From positions 85,874,800-85,938,799 of the forward strand of contig JAZBQD010000030.1 of the NCBI GenBank assembly GCA_036583965.1: a stretch of DNA of 64,000 nt, in the 5' to 3' direction. The notes beneath the pieces are model-generated. The model was given only the letters and a program-made list of their open reading frames with translations, did not search any database and was not told where the DNA came from. This document shows, one piece after another, positions 10,801 to 24,531 of this stretch (positions are counted from its first letter, which is position 1; each line of letters starts with the position of its first letter). Source of the stretch: Prunella strophiata. Taxonomy: Eukaryota; Chordata; Aves; Passeriformes; Prunellidae. The translations under genes and the position numbers were made by a program.

Positions 10801-13800
10801 AGTGCTCACTTGTCACAGAGGTGTTTTCCATCCCTTCATAATCAGCACTAACTTGTAGGAAATTTTAATTGTTAGCCATGTGGAAATCAAGAATATGACC
10901 CCTCCTGGAAATGGTGTTCTTTTATACTTCAAGGTATAGAAATTTTGCTTTGCTTAGGCAGTGGCCTCCCTTGGAGAAGTTTATGTGTTTACTCAGCCTG
11001 TCAGGGCCGGATGAAGCACAGGATGGGATGGTGGGGCAGGTCCTGGCTGGTGCTGTAGCCCCACTCCTGGACCACCATGAAGCACTAATCCAGGGAGAGG
11101 GAAATCATCTCCCTGCTGCAGCCCTTGTCCCATAAGAAGTTCACCTTTCCAAATAAACACCCACCCAGCCAGCCCAATTGCATTAGCAGCAGACATTTCT
11201 TGAGGCTTTTTTTTTAAATATTACTGGTCTCCTTTTGAAAATTGTCATAACTGTTTATTACACCTCTCAACCTTTTTCAAAGGTTCCTGCATTTATAGCA
11301 CGTGCTGCCAAGAAATCTCCATAATTGGAGATTTTATTAAAATTGCTGCAATGGAGTGAAGAGCATAAGCATCTTTTGGAAGGATGTTGACGTGACAAGG
11401 GAAAGCAGGTAAGTTACAGAAAGAGCAAAGTGCAATAAATAGCTTCTATTTAAAAAATAAATGCAGACATTTAAGTTTGCCTGAAGATAGCTTTAAATAA
11501 TTCAGCAAATGATAATAACAATATTCTTTAAATGATAGCTAAAGAATACCTTATAGAGTAACTCACATCAATTTTGTGAGAGGATACCTATGTCAAACAT
11601 GGCTATATTCAGCAATTCCATTTATTTTGGAAAAAAATTAACTGAATAATTAATGCATCTCTGCATCCTCTAAAGCAAGGAATATCTTCTGTTGCATCAT
11701 TAAATAAAAGGAAAGTATATAAATGCAGGGATTCCATAGAAAGGAACATAAAAAATATCTTAAATTTTTGATACTTGTAAAAAATTTGAAACCTAACTGC
11801 TAGGACAACACAAGGTATTACTAATGGGGTTTTGGAACATTCACATATAGGTTTCTGGTTAAAATTCAGGGTTAAAATTCAATCCCAACTATATGATTCA
11901 AAATGTTTTCCTCAGCATAGGATGACAAATGAGCTTATTGCCCTTCAGATCTAGTTCCCAGAAAATGTCTGTATCATTAAAAAATCAGGACATATTAGGA
12001 GCAGTTCTGGAAATTTGGAAAACGGGGTGTAAATGGATAATTCTTTGCACTCCTCTCCAGAATTTGATCCTCTGACAGAGGATATTTCCAGCACCCAGAG
12101 AAAGTGTTTATATAATAAACACTCTGAAGTAGAACAGAAGACATGATCTATTTGACTATATTGCACCCAATTGCTTTTTCCCATTTTGCTTGTCTTTACA
12201 TATTTGCAAGGTTTTTCATGGACCAGGCCTGTTTCACTGTAATACTGCACACAGGTTTACACAATTCTGCAGAGTGCAAATTTGCATGGGATTACAACTG
12301 CAGTGCAAATACCATATACAAATTGGTGCATCATAGAGTAAATGGTTATGAAAACCCATCAGCATGAATAGATTAATAGACCTCTACATAAAAATCTTCC
12401 CTATTCCCTGTACAGGCATACTATGGACATCAGTATAGCCATTTCTCCTGGGCTGCTTTGCCAATGTATGTGATCACCATTACTTACAGGGAAGGGCTCT
12501 AGGAATATGAAGGTAATTCACATCACTTAGTTCTTGGATTCAATTCAACCTGTTATAAGAGGATGATAAGTTCTTTATTTTGGATGATTATTCTCAGGAG
12601 GAATATGACAGGCATATTAATCCTCCTGCATTAACTCAGAGTGTATTTTTTTAAGGTAATAATCTAAACATTTTTAGCTTAAACATTTTTCAGTACTCAA
12701 CCCAGCCTAAATATGGCTTGAGATCTAAACTGAAGAGCTCTAGGGGCACAAATGGTATTCATCACTTTGAAACTAAATAGTAACACAACAGCATAAACCC
12801 TGAAGTTTCTCCTTCAAACATTGTAGGGACTGGTTTGTGAGATCAAGTACTGGATTCCTTCTCACTTGGAATTTCCATTCTAATGAGATGACATTGTATT
12901 CATGTGTGAAAGACTGTGCTTGAGGAAGTATAAACTTCTGACCACACCTCAGAGGAGCCAGATGTATCTGAGAGGTAGAGAAGAAAGAACTGGAACCAAA
13001 TACTTCCGACTTGAGAGGAAAGATTGTACAAACTTGTCCCCAAGACCTTGGATGCACATTCCAGGAGGAGGAACATCATTATTCTTTTCCATTGTTCTTT
13101 TCCATTGTTCCACTGTGCAACACTAGAGAATCTGTTACTATAAAAGTGATAGAGAGCAAGGAATTTGAGCATGTCCACATCCTTTTCACTTCTTGGGTTT
13201 CTTTGATGGCCTGATACCTCCTCTTGAAGCTGCTACCTGTTTTCTTGATTTCCAACTGTGATTTTGCCATGGAGGAGTGTTACATGTCAAATATTTACCA
13301 GTCAACTGGATTAAGTCTCCAGTGTCCAAAGAAGCCCATGCTGTAATAAACTGCAGATGTACTTCTAAGCTCTTAACTGCAATAATAAAAATAGAGATTT
13401 CATCATTCATTTTAAGCACAGCCTTTAAGGAGTTTCTGTATTAATATGGCCTATCATAAAATGATTAAGTTTCATTAGACAATAATAGAGATAGAAGGGA
13501 CAGAAATATCACAAATCTAGTTCTCCTAATTTTAAAATTGCATACTTTCCCTTCCACCTGTTAGAAAAAAATAAATCAGATTACTTGAAAATTTCTTAAG
13601 ACTGTAAAAACTTTGAAATATTTTATAAAGGTCTACAAGAATACAAAATGCAGAGAATTGTACACAAAGAATGAGGGGCATGCATCTGACTTTGAAGCTC
13701 AGCTCTACCATACAAAGCCAGCTCACAATACAGGCTTGTAACAAATTGGGCAATCCAAGATGCCATAGTCAAGAACCGTATGAAACACAGGGATCATTTG

Positions 13801-14892
13801 TACACATGGAGCTGAAAAATACGGCTGTTGTTTTCACTCAGAGATTATAATCATATCCCAGGCTGCAGGATAAGGCTGCTTTCTTGGTCCATGAGCATTA
13901 AGAAACAACTCTCCCATTGTTAACCTTCCTGAGGAGAGGCTGCAAATGCAGGGATCCTACAGGAAACAAAGATGTGGAAATCATTTAGTGCAACCCTACA
14001 CTTAGACAGGTGCCACTCTTACTCTTTTTAATTGATCTAATTTGTTACTTATACCTGTAAAATCACACTGTTATCATCTCTGAACAAGCAATGGAAACCA
14101 GAATTTGTCACTGACTAAAGATAGCAGACCAAGTCCTGAAATGGGCTGGTCATATAGACTTACTGGCTTAATTTCACAACAGTACATTAGATTGAAATGA
14201 GATACTTAGAAAAATCCAAATTACATGCAGCCCTCTTGTTTCTTTATCCCACATTGACACAAAACACAGTTCAAATGCAACTGCTAGAAGAGTAAGTTAT
14301 AGTCTTCTGAGAGAGACAGAGCCAGACACAGATGCAGGCCTGACCCAGTCAAAGATTTTTGCAGTAAGATTAATGTCATGCTGATCTAAAAGGCTATGCT
14401 GATAGCATGATGCTCACATCCCAAAGCTGCTGCAATGTCATGACAGGAACAGGAGTATCTTGAAGATGAAGAGCTGGGAGCTTTCTCAGAAGGATAAATT
14501 CAGTTATTTAGGAATGGTTAACATTCATAGGATTTAATTTTCTCTCCTTGGAATCACTCAGTTCTAAACAAATTCCTGTACATAGTAAAAAAGATGCTTC
14601 AATAACACCCATATAACTCACAACTTAATTTCTCATTTTTCAAGCAGGCTACCTAGAGTCTAGCTCACACTTAAGGCCATCATAGAGACTTCTTATAGCC
14701 AGCACTTGGATGTAGTAGAGTGGAGAAAACATATTTCTTCAATTTTTTCCACCTTCTCCCAAGACCATAGAGATTTATCTCTTGTTTTTCTATCTACCTG
14801 TGACAATGCTAGTGGACAGACACAAGTTCCATGATAGACATTCCTCAGTTTCTGAATCCTGAAAGAAAATCTTAAGACAATGGTAAAAAGAC
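10801..14892. other. Unannotated unique sequence
   Basis: About 4 kb with no supported gene. Open frames at 10911-11135 (plus) and around 12773-13419 overlap on both strands and carry no domain. A weak CR1-tail resemblance near 13486-13526 is not firm enough to call. Confidence 0.4.
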
Positions 14893-16460
14893 TCATAGAA
14901 TTACAGAATGATTAAGGTTTGAAGAGACCTCCAAGATCGTCAAGTCCAACCTTTGACCAAACACCATCATTCCAACTAAAACCTATCACAAACTGTCATG
15001 TCTGCATGTTTTTTGAATGCTTTCAGGGATGGTGACTCCATCATTTCCTTGGGCAGCCTGTTCTCATCCTTTTACACTTTTTAATTGAAGAAATTTTTCC
15101 CAATGTCCAACCTGAACCTCCCTTGGAGCAGCTTCACACTGTGTCCTCTTGTCCTGTTGCTGGTTGCCTGGAAGAAGGGACAAACCTGCACTTCATCACA
15201 GCTAAACAAAAGGTGTTTAGCCTGGAGAATGCCTGTTCACCCAAGGCTCTTTTGTGATGAGCAGCTTCCCAGCCACTCTGCCCCAGCCTATATCACAGCA
15301 CAGGACTGTTGTGACCCAAGTGCCAAGGATCTGGCAACTTATTCAACTTCACCTTGTTGAACCTCATACAACTGGCCTCAGCCCATCTATCCAGTCTTTC
15401 CAAATCCCTCTGCAGAGCCTTCCCACCCTTCAGCAGATCAAAGCTCCTGCCCAGCCAGGTGTCACCTGCAAACTGACTGAGAGTGCACTTGATTCTCTTG
15501 CCCAGATAATTGATAAAGATAAACAGGACTGGCCCCAAATCTGGGTCCTCAGGAGCATCACTTTTGACTGGTCACCAGCTGGATGTAGCACCATTCACCA
15601 CCGCTGCCTGGGCCCAGTGATTCATCCACTCTTTACCCAGTAAACCCAGTATACCTGTCCAAGCAGTGAACAGCCAGTTTCCCCTGGAGAACGCTGTGGG
15701 AAACAGTGTCAAAGACTTTACTACAGTTTACGTAGACTATATGGACAGCATTTCCATCACCCACTAGGCAAGTCACCTGGTGCTGAAAGGAGATCAAGTT
15801 GGTTAAGCAGGACCTCTCTTTCATAAACCCATGCTGGCTGAGCCTGATCCCCAGGCTGTCCTGCATATGCCAGTGTGATAGTACTCAACATAATCTGTTC
15901 CATAACATTCCCTGGAACTGAGGTAAGACTGACAAGCCTGTAGTTCCCTGGATTCTCCTTACAACTGCTCTTGTAGGTCAGGGTTACATTGGCTATCTTC
16001 CAGTAGTCTGGGAGCTCCCTGGTTAACCAGAACTGAGGACAAGTGAAAGAGAATGGTTTTGGTGAGCTTCTTCCACCAGCTCTTCCCTCAATATCCTCAG
16101 TTAGATCCCATCTGGCCCCATAAACCTGTGAATGTCTAGGTGGCACAGCTACTAGGTGGCACTAACTACTTTTTCTTGGATTGCAGGGAGTCTATTCTGT
16201 TCCCCATCCCTGTCTACCAGCTTGGAGGCTGAGTACCCTGAGTATAACTGATCTTTTTTGTTAAAGACTAAGACAAAGAAGGCCTTTCATCATCCTTGGT
16301 GACAATGTTCCCATCTGCATCCAAAAAAGGATGGAGACTCTTCTTGGCTCTTTTTTTTCCCCCCTATTAATGTATTTGTAGAAACATTTTATTTAATCTT
16401 TTGCAATGGTGGTTGCAGATTGAGTTCTAGTTGGGCTTTTGTCTTTCCAAGTTTATGGAA
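14893..16460 (-). mobile_element. CR1 LINE, 5'-truncated, 3' end present
   Basis: The longest CR1 copy. The left edge is the CR1 3' terminus in reverse complement (CATAGAATTACAGAATG, then CCTCCAAGATCGTCAAGTCC). Minus translation shows ELPDYWKIANVTLTYKSSCK and NPGNYRLVSLTSVPGNVMEQ (15757-16146), SQHGFMKERSCLTNLISFQ with VYVNCSKVFDTVSHSVLQGK (15633-15866), and GPVLFIFINYLGKRIKCTLS followed by QFAGDTWLGRS (15293-15538). The RT catalytic motif is FAGD where active CR1 has FADD, and the blocks sit in three frames, so it is dead. The plus-strand open frames here (15085-15643) are antisense shadows. A 16-bp tandem duplication containing AGGTGGCAC is visible at about 16137-16166. The right edge near 16460 is approximate. 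Confidence 0.93.
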
Positions 16461-18759
16461 ATATTTTCATCTCTCTTCTACAGAGAACACAGACTTCAAT
16501 TTCCCTTCTGATCCTAAAGCTGCTTTCAGATATCTTTATCTGTGAGTAATTGTTCAGCTGTCCTAACCTTTGATATAATGTTATTGTTTCGCTCACAAGC
16601 CTCCCAGACTTGTGGTCTTAGTGGTGCTACCCCAATGCTGTCATGTTTGCAGGATGGAGAAATGGCAAGCCTCAGCTCTGCTAGGCATGTGAGTCCCAGT
16701 GGTAGCAAAGGTATCAGAGGCATGGTAGCAAAGATAGTGGAGTAGTCCATGCCTGGCACCAGCCTCATACAGACAAGGGACATGATGGCCTGAGCTCCTC
16801 CCACAATGTGGCTTACATAAGAGTGTCCTTGTCATAGCCAGCCACGCTGCTCCTTCTCGAGCAGAGCAGAAGCTCAGAGCACAAGTCAGTCCTTGTAGCA
16901 TTATTTACTCCATGATCTTAAAAGCACAACAGTTAATTAAGATGATTTCCTTTCACCCTAAACTGTCAAACCTCTGAGATATTGAAAGAACACAGGTACT
17001 GGTGGTGAGAAGACATTAATGCAATTTGCAAGGACAACACAGGCAGTAATACTCTCTTATCTTTTTTCTCAAAGTAATGTGCATTTTTCTCAAATCTGCA
17101 TTCTGATGGTCATGATGAGACATAGCCTTCAGGTTTTGACAGACATAAGTATAAATTTCATCATTTTGAAATCAGACAAAAAAGGATGGTGCTTTACCTT
17201 CTACCTGATATGCTTTTTTCTCAAATAAACAGTAATTGAATCAGTGTGAAAAGATTTTTGAATAGGGTATGCTTGAAGAGATTAGTTCAAGATAAAACAG
17301 GGACATGAATTTAAAAGAATTTAAGTAGATGGTGGACACTCTTACTTGGAAACAGTCTTAATTCAGTCTTAATTTACTCTAATTTATGAAGTTATGTCAT
17401 GTTAAAAACACCTTTAAATTTTGAAACACAGTTTCCTGTAGAATTGATGTAGTTTAAAAATTCACTTTAGAAATTAATTCAGGTTAACTTTTTTCAAATC
17501 TTCCCAAAAAATAAATTGCCAGTCATGATAGTCAGTCAAGAGTGGACCATGAAATGATATGAAACCTTGTAATATTTGTTTAAGGGATATTATATGTGTA
17601 ATTTTTATTTTTCTTTAGGTATATGGAAAAGGTTTAATGCTCTTAAGACATGACTGTGGCTTTTGAACCAAAATAAAGTATTTTCAAATTATTATTTGAA
17701 AATCTTGCCTCCTAACCTGCATGGCAAATTCAGTAGGGGAGACTTTGTGGAGTATAAGGAGAAATTGCCACTTTTTTGTCTTAGGAGTAGAATAGAAATC
17801 AATTACATGAAAATTAAATTTCAGCTCCCCATGCTACATTAATTTTAAGTTTTATAACTGAACTCATCTTATTGGGACAATACTGTTGGCAGTTGTATTT
17901 AATTTAGTAATTTCAGCTTTTTTAATAGTTGAGCTTGAAGAAAAAAATCTCTTGAATGTTGATTAGAACTGCTAGTAGCAAAACTTTTCAAGGAATTAGA
18001 GAATATTGGACTTTAAACATTTCCAAGGGAAAGTGATCAAGCATCTGTCTTGTAAAGAAAAAATAATATACTGACATTTATTCATAGCAGCTAAATAAAT
18101 ATTTTGATCAGACAGCCAGTAGTTATTATAACATATGCTTTTTTAATCTGCAATTGTACTCTGCCAGACACATGCAGCATAAAATAGTGAGCAATAGATG
18201 ACTCAGCTTCTAAAATAGTTGTCAGAGCACAGGTTTGGAAGTTCAGATATCAAAAAGTGAACTAGAAGAATGATACCTACCAAAAGAGTTGAACATTTCT
18301 ACAGGTGCCAATAGACCTTGCAATTTGATTTTTTGTATTCAGTTTTGATTTTAACATATATGCATCTCAGTTTCATAAGTCTAGATATTTTTACTCTGCT
18401 AAAGTATGCAAAGAAATGACAGAATTACAAGATTTTATTAGCTTTAACAAAGAAGCAACAGTTGGTTTAATGTGGCCTGTTTAGTCCTACTGTTCCCTTT
18501 TCTAGTGCAACAGTAATAATAAAACCTGAAATATAAGTCTCAGTGTTTTATTTGCTTGAAGTAAAAGAATGGGCAAGGCTTTTTCTGCATATAACAGCTC
18601 CATAAGGTAAGAGTTGTCTCTATCTTTTTTTGCTTTAAGATCTCATTGTGAAAAGTGAAGTGGAAATTATTGTTGCCTGGCATTGCACTTCTGACTCCAC
18701 AGCTACATTTTATGAGGCTTGTGTGCAATTAGCCAGTTCGTTATTTTATCCTAATTTTA
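16461..18759. other. Unannotated unique sequence
   Basis: No gene was identified. Overlapping short frames at 16526-16901 on both strands show no known domain and are not supported. The remainder is AT-rich. Confidence 0.4.
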
Positions 18760-19440
18760 TAATAAATCACTTCACTCTTTTTCTCTCATCCATCATCAAC
18801 TTATCTGCCCGCAAGTTAAAATGGTACCAATTATTAATCAAGGCCAGAGGCACCCGTTCCTGCATAGGAGCACCATGTTTCAACTGTCAGGTGGCATCCA
18901 TCCCAGCCTCTCTTTGTCAGCAATAAAGAAAATGAAATTGGACTAATATGAATCTCATTTCTGCCCTGATTAAAGGCCTACATTTTCCCTAGGCATTGCC
19001 TGACCAGGTCCTGACTTGTGAGATATTCAATGTTCTTGTAATGTCATTCGGACACAGCGTGCCTGTCTCCTTAGGTCATTGTTCTTCAGATTCACTTGTT
19101 TTACATGGAATATAGGCTAGAAAATCTAGACTTCCTTTGGGGTGTTAATTAAGAGAAGCATCCAAAATTAATCAGCAAATTCACTAGGGCGAAGGGGAGC
19201 TGTCTGAAGGCCTCGATATAAAATGCACTTCTAGTACAGGGAAATGAGCCTTCGGCTATTGACAAAGAAAAAACAAGTGCACAGACGGCAATCTGACATA
19301 AAAATTCATATACGTATACAATTTTACATTCATTTTCCTTGTCAGCTTGTCACCTTTAATTATAAAGGTTGATTTGCTATTTGGCAGATCTGGAAATTGT
19401 AAACGCTTGGCCATTTGAATATCATCATATGGTCAATGTC
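18760..19440. promoter_or_regulatory. Candidate conserved non-coding element cluster
   Basis: About 680 bp of repeat-free sequence with dense homeodomain-type cores: TTATTAATCA at 18831-18840, TTAATTAA at 19145-19152, AAAATTAATC just after it and TTTAATTATAAAGG near 19354. CpGs are retained in otherwise CpG-poor DNA (GCCCGC, ATTCGGAC, GGGCGAAG, CCTCGATA, TTCGGC, GACGGC). That profile is typical of vertebrate developmental enhancers under constraint. Conservation itself was not tested. An open frame at 18648-18926 has no recognisable domain. Confidence 0.4.
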
Positions 19441-22400
19441 TTCAGAAAAGAATGACACAGGAACATACCAGGAAAGGAACGTTGTAAAATCCAAACTGAA
19501 CTTCTCTGATGCTCACCTGGAAGGATTTTGCAGGTCTCCAGGATAACCCTGAACTTAGCTGTAAAAGCACACAAGTTATGACCATCCACAGTCAAACCAT
19601 TGTATTGACAAGTTGCTAGCCCCCACCCCTTTTTTTACTTAGAGTAGTTTCTAATCTTAATTTCTTTAGTTCTTTTATCACTCACTCTATTCTAATTTTA
19701 TTAGTGTTTGGTGTGAAGGATTTGCATAGACCTTCAGGCTACTAATGACCTTTATGTGGAAACAGCAAATTCTGGTTTGCCCAGTGAAGAGAAGATGAAA
19801 AAAGATAAAAAAATAAATGCTAAGCCCATATCATGCAGATACTTCAGAGAGAAGCTTTTTAGAAAGTTGAAAAATTTTAAGATAAGTTTGCTTGTTATCA
19901 GTAAAAAATAATTTAAAGTGAGTTTTTGTAACCTAAAAATGGGACTTTTTATTCGTACCTTGAAGGAAGCCCACAGGCTCAGGTTTCAGAGGGTACCTGT
20001 TGTAAGTACTTTTTGCAGTTCCATCTTTCTTATTTACCAGTTGTCTCTGGTTTTGTGCAGTTTTTCACATGCTACCATCTTTTTGATATTACAGGATGTC
20101 ACACCCACATTGCTCAGAGTTTCAGGTATCACTATTGCTTTCCTGAATTCCCACAGACCTATTAAAAATACAAAAATATGCCTTAAAAATACTACAGACC
20201 CATGCAGCAGCACACATCAAGGAACTTTAGCTTTCCAAATCTGTTCTGATAGAGAAAATGTTACTTGGACCACCTATTGACTCCTGATAAACTTAAAATG
20301 CAGGCAGGTAAGTTGAAGAATTCAGACAAAGTAGATTTTGGACTGATTTTTGAACACTTCCCTAATGTTATGGAACAGTAAACACGTAATGTAGAGCTCC
20401 ATATACGGAACCTTGGCACTATGATGTTTACTTCAAGTAACTGCTGCACAATAATTAGAATATTCTGAACTGGAATGATACTCTGCACTGCATCAGATAC
20501 TAATTTAATATTTTCATTCCCCACTTTTTTTAATTCATAACTTTATCCCTAAGTGGATGTAATAAGTTAATCTTATACCACTGACTTTTCAATTACTGTA
20601 TTTTTGAAGGTTTTTTTTTTACTATGGATAAAGGAAGATTACCAAGGGTACTGAACCCACCTAAAGAACTTTTTTCCTTACTTGTTTTCACATGGTAACA
20701 AAGGGGAAGTAATTATTGGCCTCTATACTGTCAGAGCAGTTATGAAAATATATAGGAGGACTGTCTTCATGCTGCAGATTGTCAGCAGTTCTATTGGTGA
20801 CTTTGAAATATGAAGTTAGGTCAAAACTTGCAAGATTGAGTATTGTTATTTACACCTTTGTATCTTCAGGAAAGCAGTCAGAACATTGCAGAGTAGTTGC
20901 CACTCTTTTTGTTTTAAATTATTGCCAGCCTTCATAAAATCAATGATCCCATGACATGAGACCTGACACTGGCTTAGGAGGTTCATGCTGTCTGCCATCT
21001 CAGACAAGGTGGGACACAATCACAGTTCTGTGATCTGCTATTCCTTTTCTCCAGCTAGTTTTATTTTATAACTATAAACATTACCTTTTATCTTCCTTTC
21101 CTTCATCTCTGCTTCTGAGGATGAAAGGTTACTCCATAGGATCCAACCAGGCAATCAGAAAGTCAGTAGATTTTTCCAGCACTAGGTGGGCATGATTGTG
21201 GCCTTAGTGTGCTGTTTATACTCACTAAACATATATGTAAAATAGGAGTAGAAATAAACTCTTTACAGATATTTCAACACGAATGTAAGAGCTTAGTACC
21301 AATCAGAAAATAAATTTCTTTACAAATTTTAAGTTACCTCTAAATAAACCAAAATTTTTATGGGGAACAATTTTTTATATTATATCTAAAAAGATTCTAT
21401 GGTACAAAGATGGTGTTGTCCTCTATTTTCCAAAACACTCTTATCCTGTCAGTGAGCAAAAGTAATTAGAACCACCAAAGATCTGAAGTGCCAGTAAAAC
21501 TTTCAGAGACATACTTAATTAACCAATAATTAATGCATAGTAAATTAAATTTTTTAGTAACTCAAGCCATTTCCCTAGCTATTTTTTCCTTACCTTTTTT
21601 TCAGGACTTCACAGGGTAATTTTGTTACATTTTCACATAACCAAATTCCCAAAGCTCTACAGAGGAGCTCCGTTCTGCAAGGACTGCAGTTACTTGTAGC
21701 CTCCCTGCAGTTGAGTGCCTGAAAGCAAGTGCCAGGCTAGCAAGGGATACCTGCCATCTGCACACTGTGGTGCTGGGTGGGCTGGAATCACAGGGGATAG
21801 ACATTATTCTTTCATTACCTGCCTTTATATTTAAAAATTTTAATACTGTGAGGCTGACACATTTATCATTCAAACTTCCTGCTAAAGAAAAGTGAAGCCA
21901 GACAATATTTGCATCTCTCAGTATCTGTTTACTGTGTATAATTTACTCAGAAACAGAGCATTAGCTTTCTTCTTGCTTTAATAGCAACTATTTGCTGGAT
22001 TATTAAATTGATAGTAATCAATAGGAACTAATTTTGTGCACTTCTTAAAGTGTGGTTAACATCAGAGTTTTTCTGTACCCTTCAGAGTTGCAATGTCAAA
22101 ACTTGAAGTGAATGAAGTTTCATTCCTGTCGTTCCAGGGTCTCCTCCTAAATGAGAGAAACTCCACATGTCCTTCTGCCCTGGGAAGACTTTGATGCCAC
22201 AAGGGAGCATTGCCAGGTTCATCCTGTAGACTCACGAGTGGAGGTCAAGAGAGAAAGGACATTTCCCACTTGAAAATTAAAGTTTTAGGACTATATCTTC
22301 ACATATCTGTAGGGAAAACCTGATCAGTGACAATGGCAGAACCTTCCACATGTATGGGATCCAGGTGTGCACTCAGCAGAAGTAGTTTGGGGGCACATCA

Positions 22401-23648
22401 ACACTTGTGAAGTATCAAGAGGATGGATGTAAGCTGAGCTGCTCCTCTGGTGGAGAACTGTTCCATAGCATGCAGGGACAATGCAGCACCTTGGCTAACA
22501 AGGTAGAGAGCCCTGGATGTTTAGTGTTGCCCCCCTGCTGCCCAAAATGCAGGGAGCTGTGCACTGTAGGGCAGGTGAGTCTCCAATGCCAAACCAAGCC
22601 CTGACATATTTGCAGTATTGTCTCCAAACTCTCGCTGTAAGACAGACAATAAAATATGGGCCTTTCTCAGCTGAAGATATCTAGCAGAACAATTGCCTCA
22701 GAGCTGTTTTGGCTGAAGAAGTGTACCCTCATTACTTTAGAGGACATTAAGCATGTAAGAAGTTTCTGTCTGGTCTGCTCTGGGGTCAGCTGACCTTGGA
22801 TAGATGTCCACCAGCCACTCCATCACTACTCTCCTCAGCAGGATGGGGCAGGGTGAAAACGAAATGAAAAAAACCTGTGGGTCAGATCAAGGCATTTTAA
22901 CAAAGAAAAAGCAAAGGCTGCACACACAACCAAAGGAAAATGTTTTATTCTTTGCTTCTCATCAGCAGGCAATTCCCACCCACTTCCCACAAAATAGGGC
23001 TTCAGCATGCATAGCATTTGCTCTGGAAGACAAATGTAATAACAAATGCCCACTCCCAACTCCCCCTACTCTTCCTACTCACTCTTAGCATATACTGCTG
23101 AGTAGACATCCTATGGAATTAACTCTCCCTGTGGTCACTTTGGGTCTGCTGTCTGGGCTGTGTCCCTTCCCAAGACTTTGTCCACCCTGGTCTACTGGAG
23201 AGTGGGGAATGTTGGAGAGACAGTCCTAATGTTGTGGAGCATCATATGAGAGTAGACAGAACATAGATATGTTACCAACACCTTTCTAGCTATCAATACA
23301 AAGCTCAGAACTATGAAAGCTGCTGTGGGGAAAAATAATCCCATCACAGCCAGATCCAATACACCCTGTAAATTTTTTTTTTTTTGGGAAATCTTGACTG
23401 AAATAATAGGTTAAGCCCTAGATTAGGTTGATATCCTGTTGTGATTATCAATAAGAGGCTTAACTTTGCTTTGGCTCCAGTCCAGTCTGGATGTTTTCAG
23501 TTAGTTTTATGCAGCAAGCAAGAAAGCCATGGAAGGACAGTGGGTAGGAAATGGGTGGAAGTAGATCCACCCAAGTAGACCTTGTCTTACAGAGCATAGC
23601 TTCAGGACAGGACTGTGGAAGCAGACCCTGATTCCACAATAAAGTGCA
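19441..23648. other. Unannotated unique sequence
   Basis: No gene or repeat was recognised. Short frames at 19918-20280 (plus), 21625-21873 (minus) and 22407-23088 (both strands) lack domains and are probably chance. Confidence 0.4.
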
Positions 23649-23688
23649 TATCTATATCTATCTATCTATATATGTATGTATATATATA
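23649..23688. repeat. Interrupted TATC/TATG/TA microsatellite
   Basis: Short impure mixture of TATC, TATG and TA units, about 40 bp. It offers a contrast with the very long pure TATC array at 53 kb. Confidence 0.9.
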
Positions 23689-24300
23689 ACCCTCTTCATC
23701 CTTTAAAAAAAACCCAAAACTATAAACCCTGGTATTTTTTCAGCATTCATTTTAAATGCAATTTATTTAATTTTAAAACTGAGGCTTCATCCAGTTTTCT
23801 GAAAACACCATTGAATTTGTTAAGACTTTGGTTTGAACCCTGATTTTCTTCCCTTTGTTCTGTTTTCAGCATATGAAAATTGTCTGGCATCAATAGAATG
23901 AATAACTGAAAAACTGTGGAATAGCATGTTTCACTATGCAGAGCAGTTAGATAAAATACCCACTTCATATTTAAAAGATATGCAGAATTTATATGGGGTT
24001 TTCAGGTCATATTTCTGTCACAGTGAGACTTGGCTTTTAAATTTTACTCTTAAATAATTAATAAATAAACTTAAGATGACTGCATGGAGGAGCACAGCTC
24101 TGATTTACCCACACTTTATTGTGATTGTTTTCATCACACAAACTAGTTGCCCATACTGAGTTAAAGATGTGAGACCTTGGGATTATGGAAACATCAAACT
24201 ATGTCAGACTCTCCCAGCTACTGGAAAATTTTAAAGCCATCACATTGACATTAGGAAGTATTACAGAAGAATCAACAAGTAAGTAAGTATTACAGGAACC
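23689..24300. other. Unannotated unique sequence
   Basis: AT-rich DNA without a gene or recognised repeat; a small A8C3 tract lies near 23705. Confidence 0.4.
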
Positions 24301-24371
24301 AAGAAAAAACAATAAAACAAAACAAAGACAGAAAATAAAATAAAACAAAAAAAAATCAAACCAAAAAACTT
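24301..24371. repeat. A/C-rich low-complexity tract
   Basis: About 70 bp dominated by AAAAC and AAAAT units. Confidence 0.9.
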
Positions 24372-24513
24372 AATCAAACCACCAAATTTCTGTAGGCGCT
24401 GAACTAAAATTCAAACACAGTTAATATCAGTCCTCATGTAGTTAGAAAACTGCTTCTGTCTGTTAAAAGGAACAATTGCATATCCTGGCTTAAATGGCTT
24501 GAAAGAAATCTCC

Positions 24514-24531
24514 AAAAAAAAAAAAAAAAAA
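24514..24531 (+). repeat. Poly(A) tract, 18 A
   Basis: An uninterrupted 18-A run; no flanking retrocopy was recognised. Confidence 0.9.

Noticed and set aside
13486..13526. Old CR1 3' tail (ATAGAGATAGAAGGGAC)
   Set aside because: Only about 40 bp with weak similarity; too short to separate from chance.
15085..15643. Plus-strand frames (91 and 129 codons)
   Set aside because: They are antisense to the CR1 reverse-transcriptase region of the 14893-16460 element.
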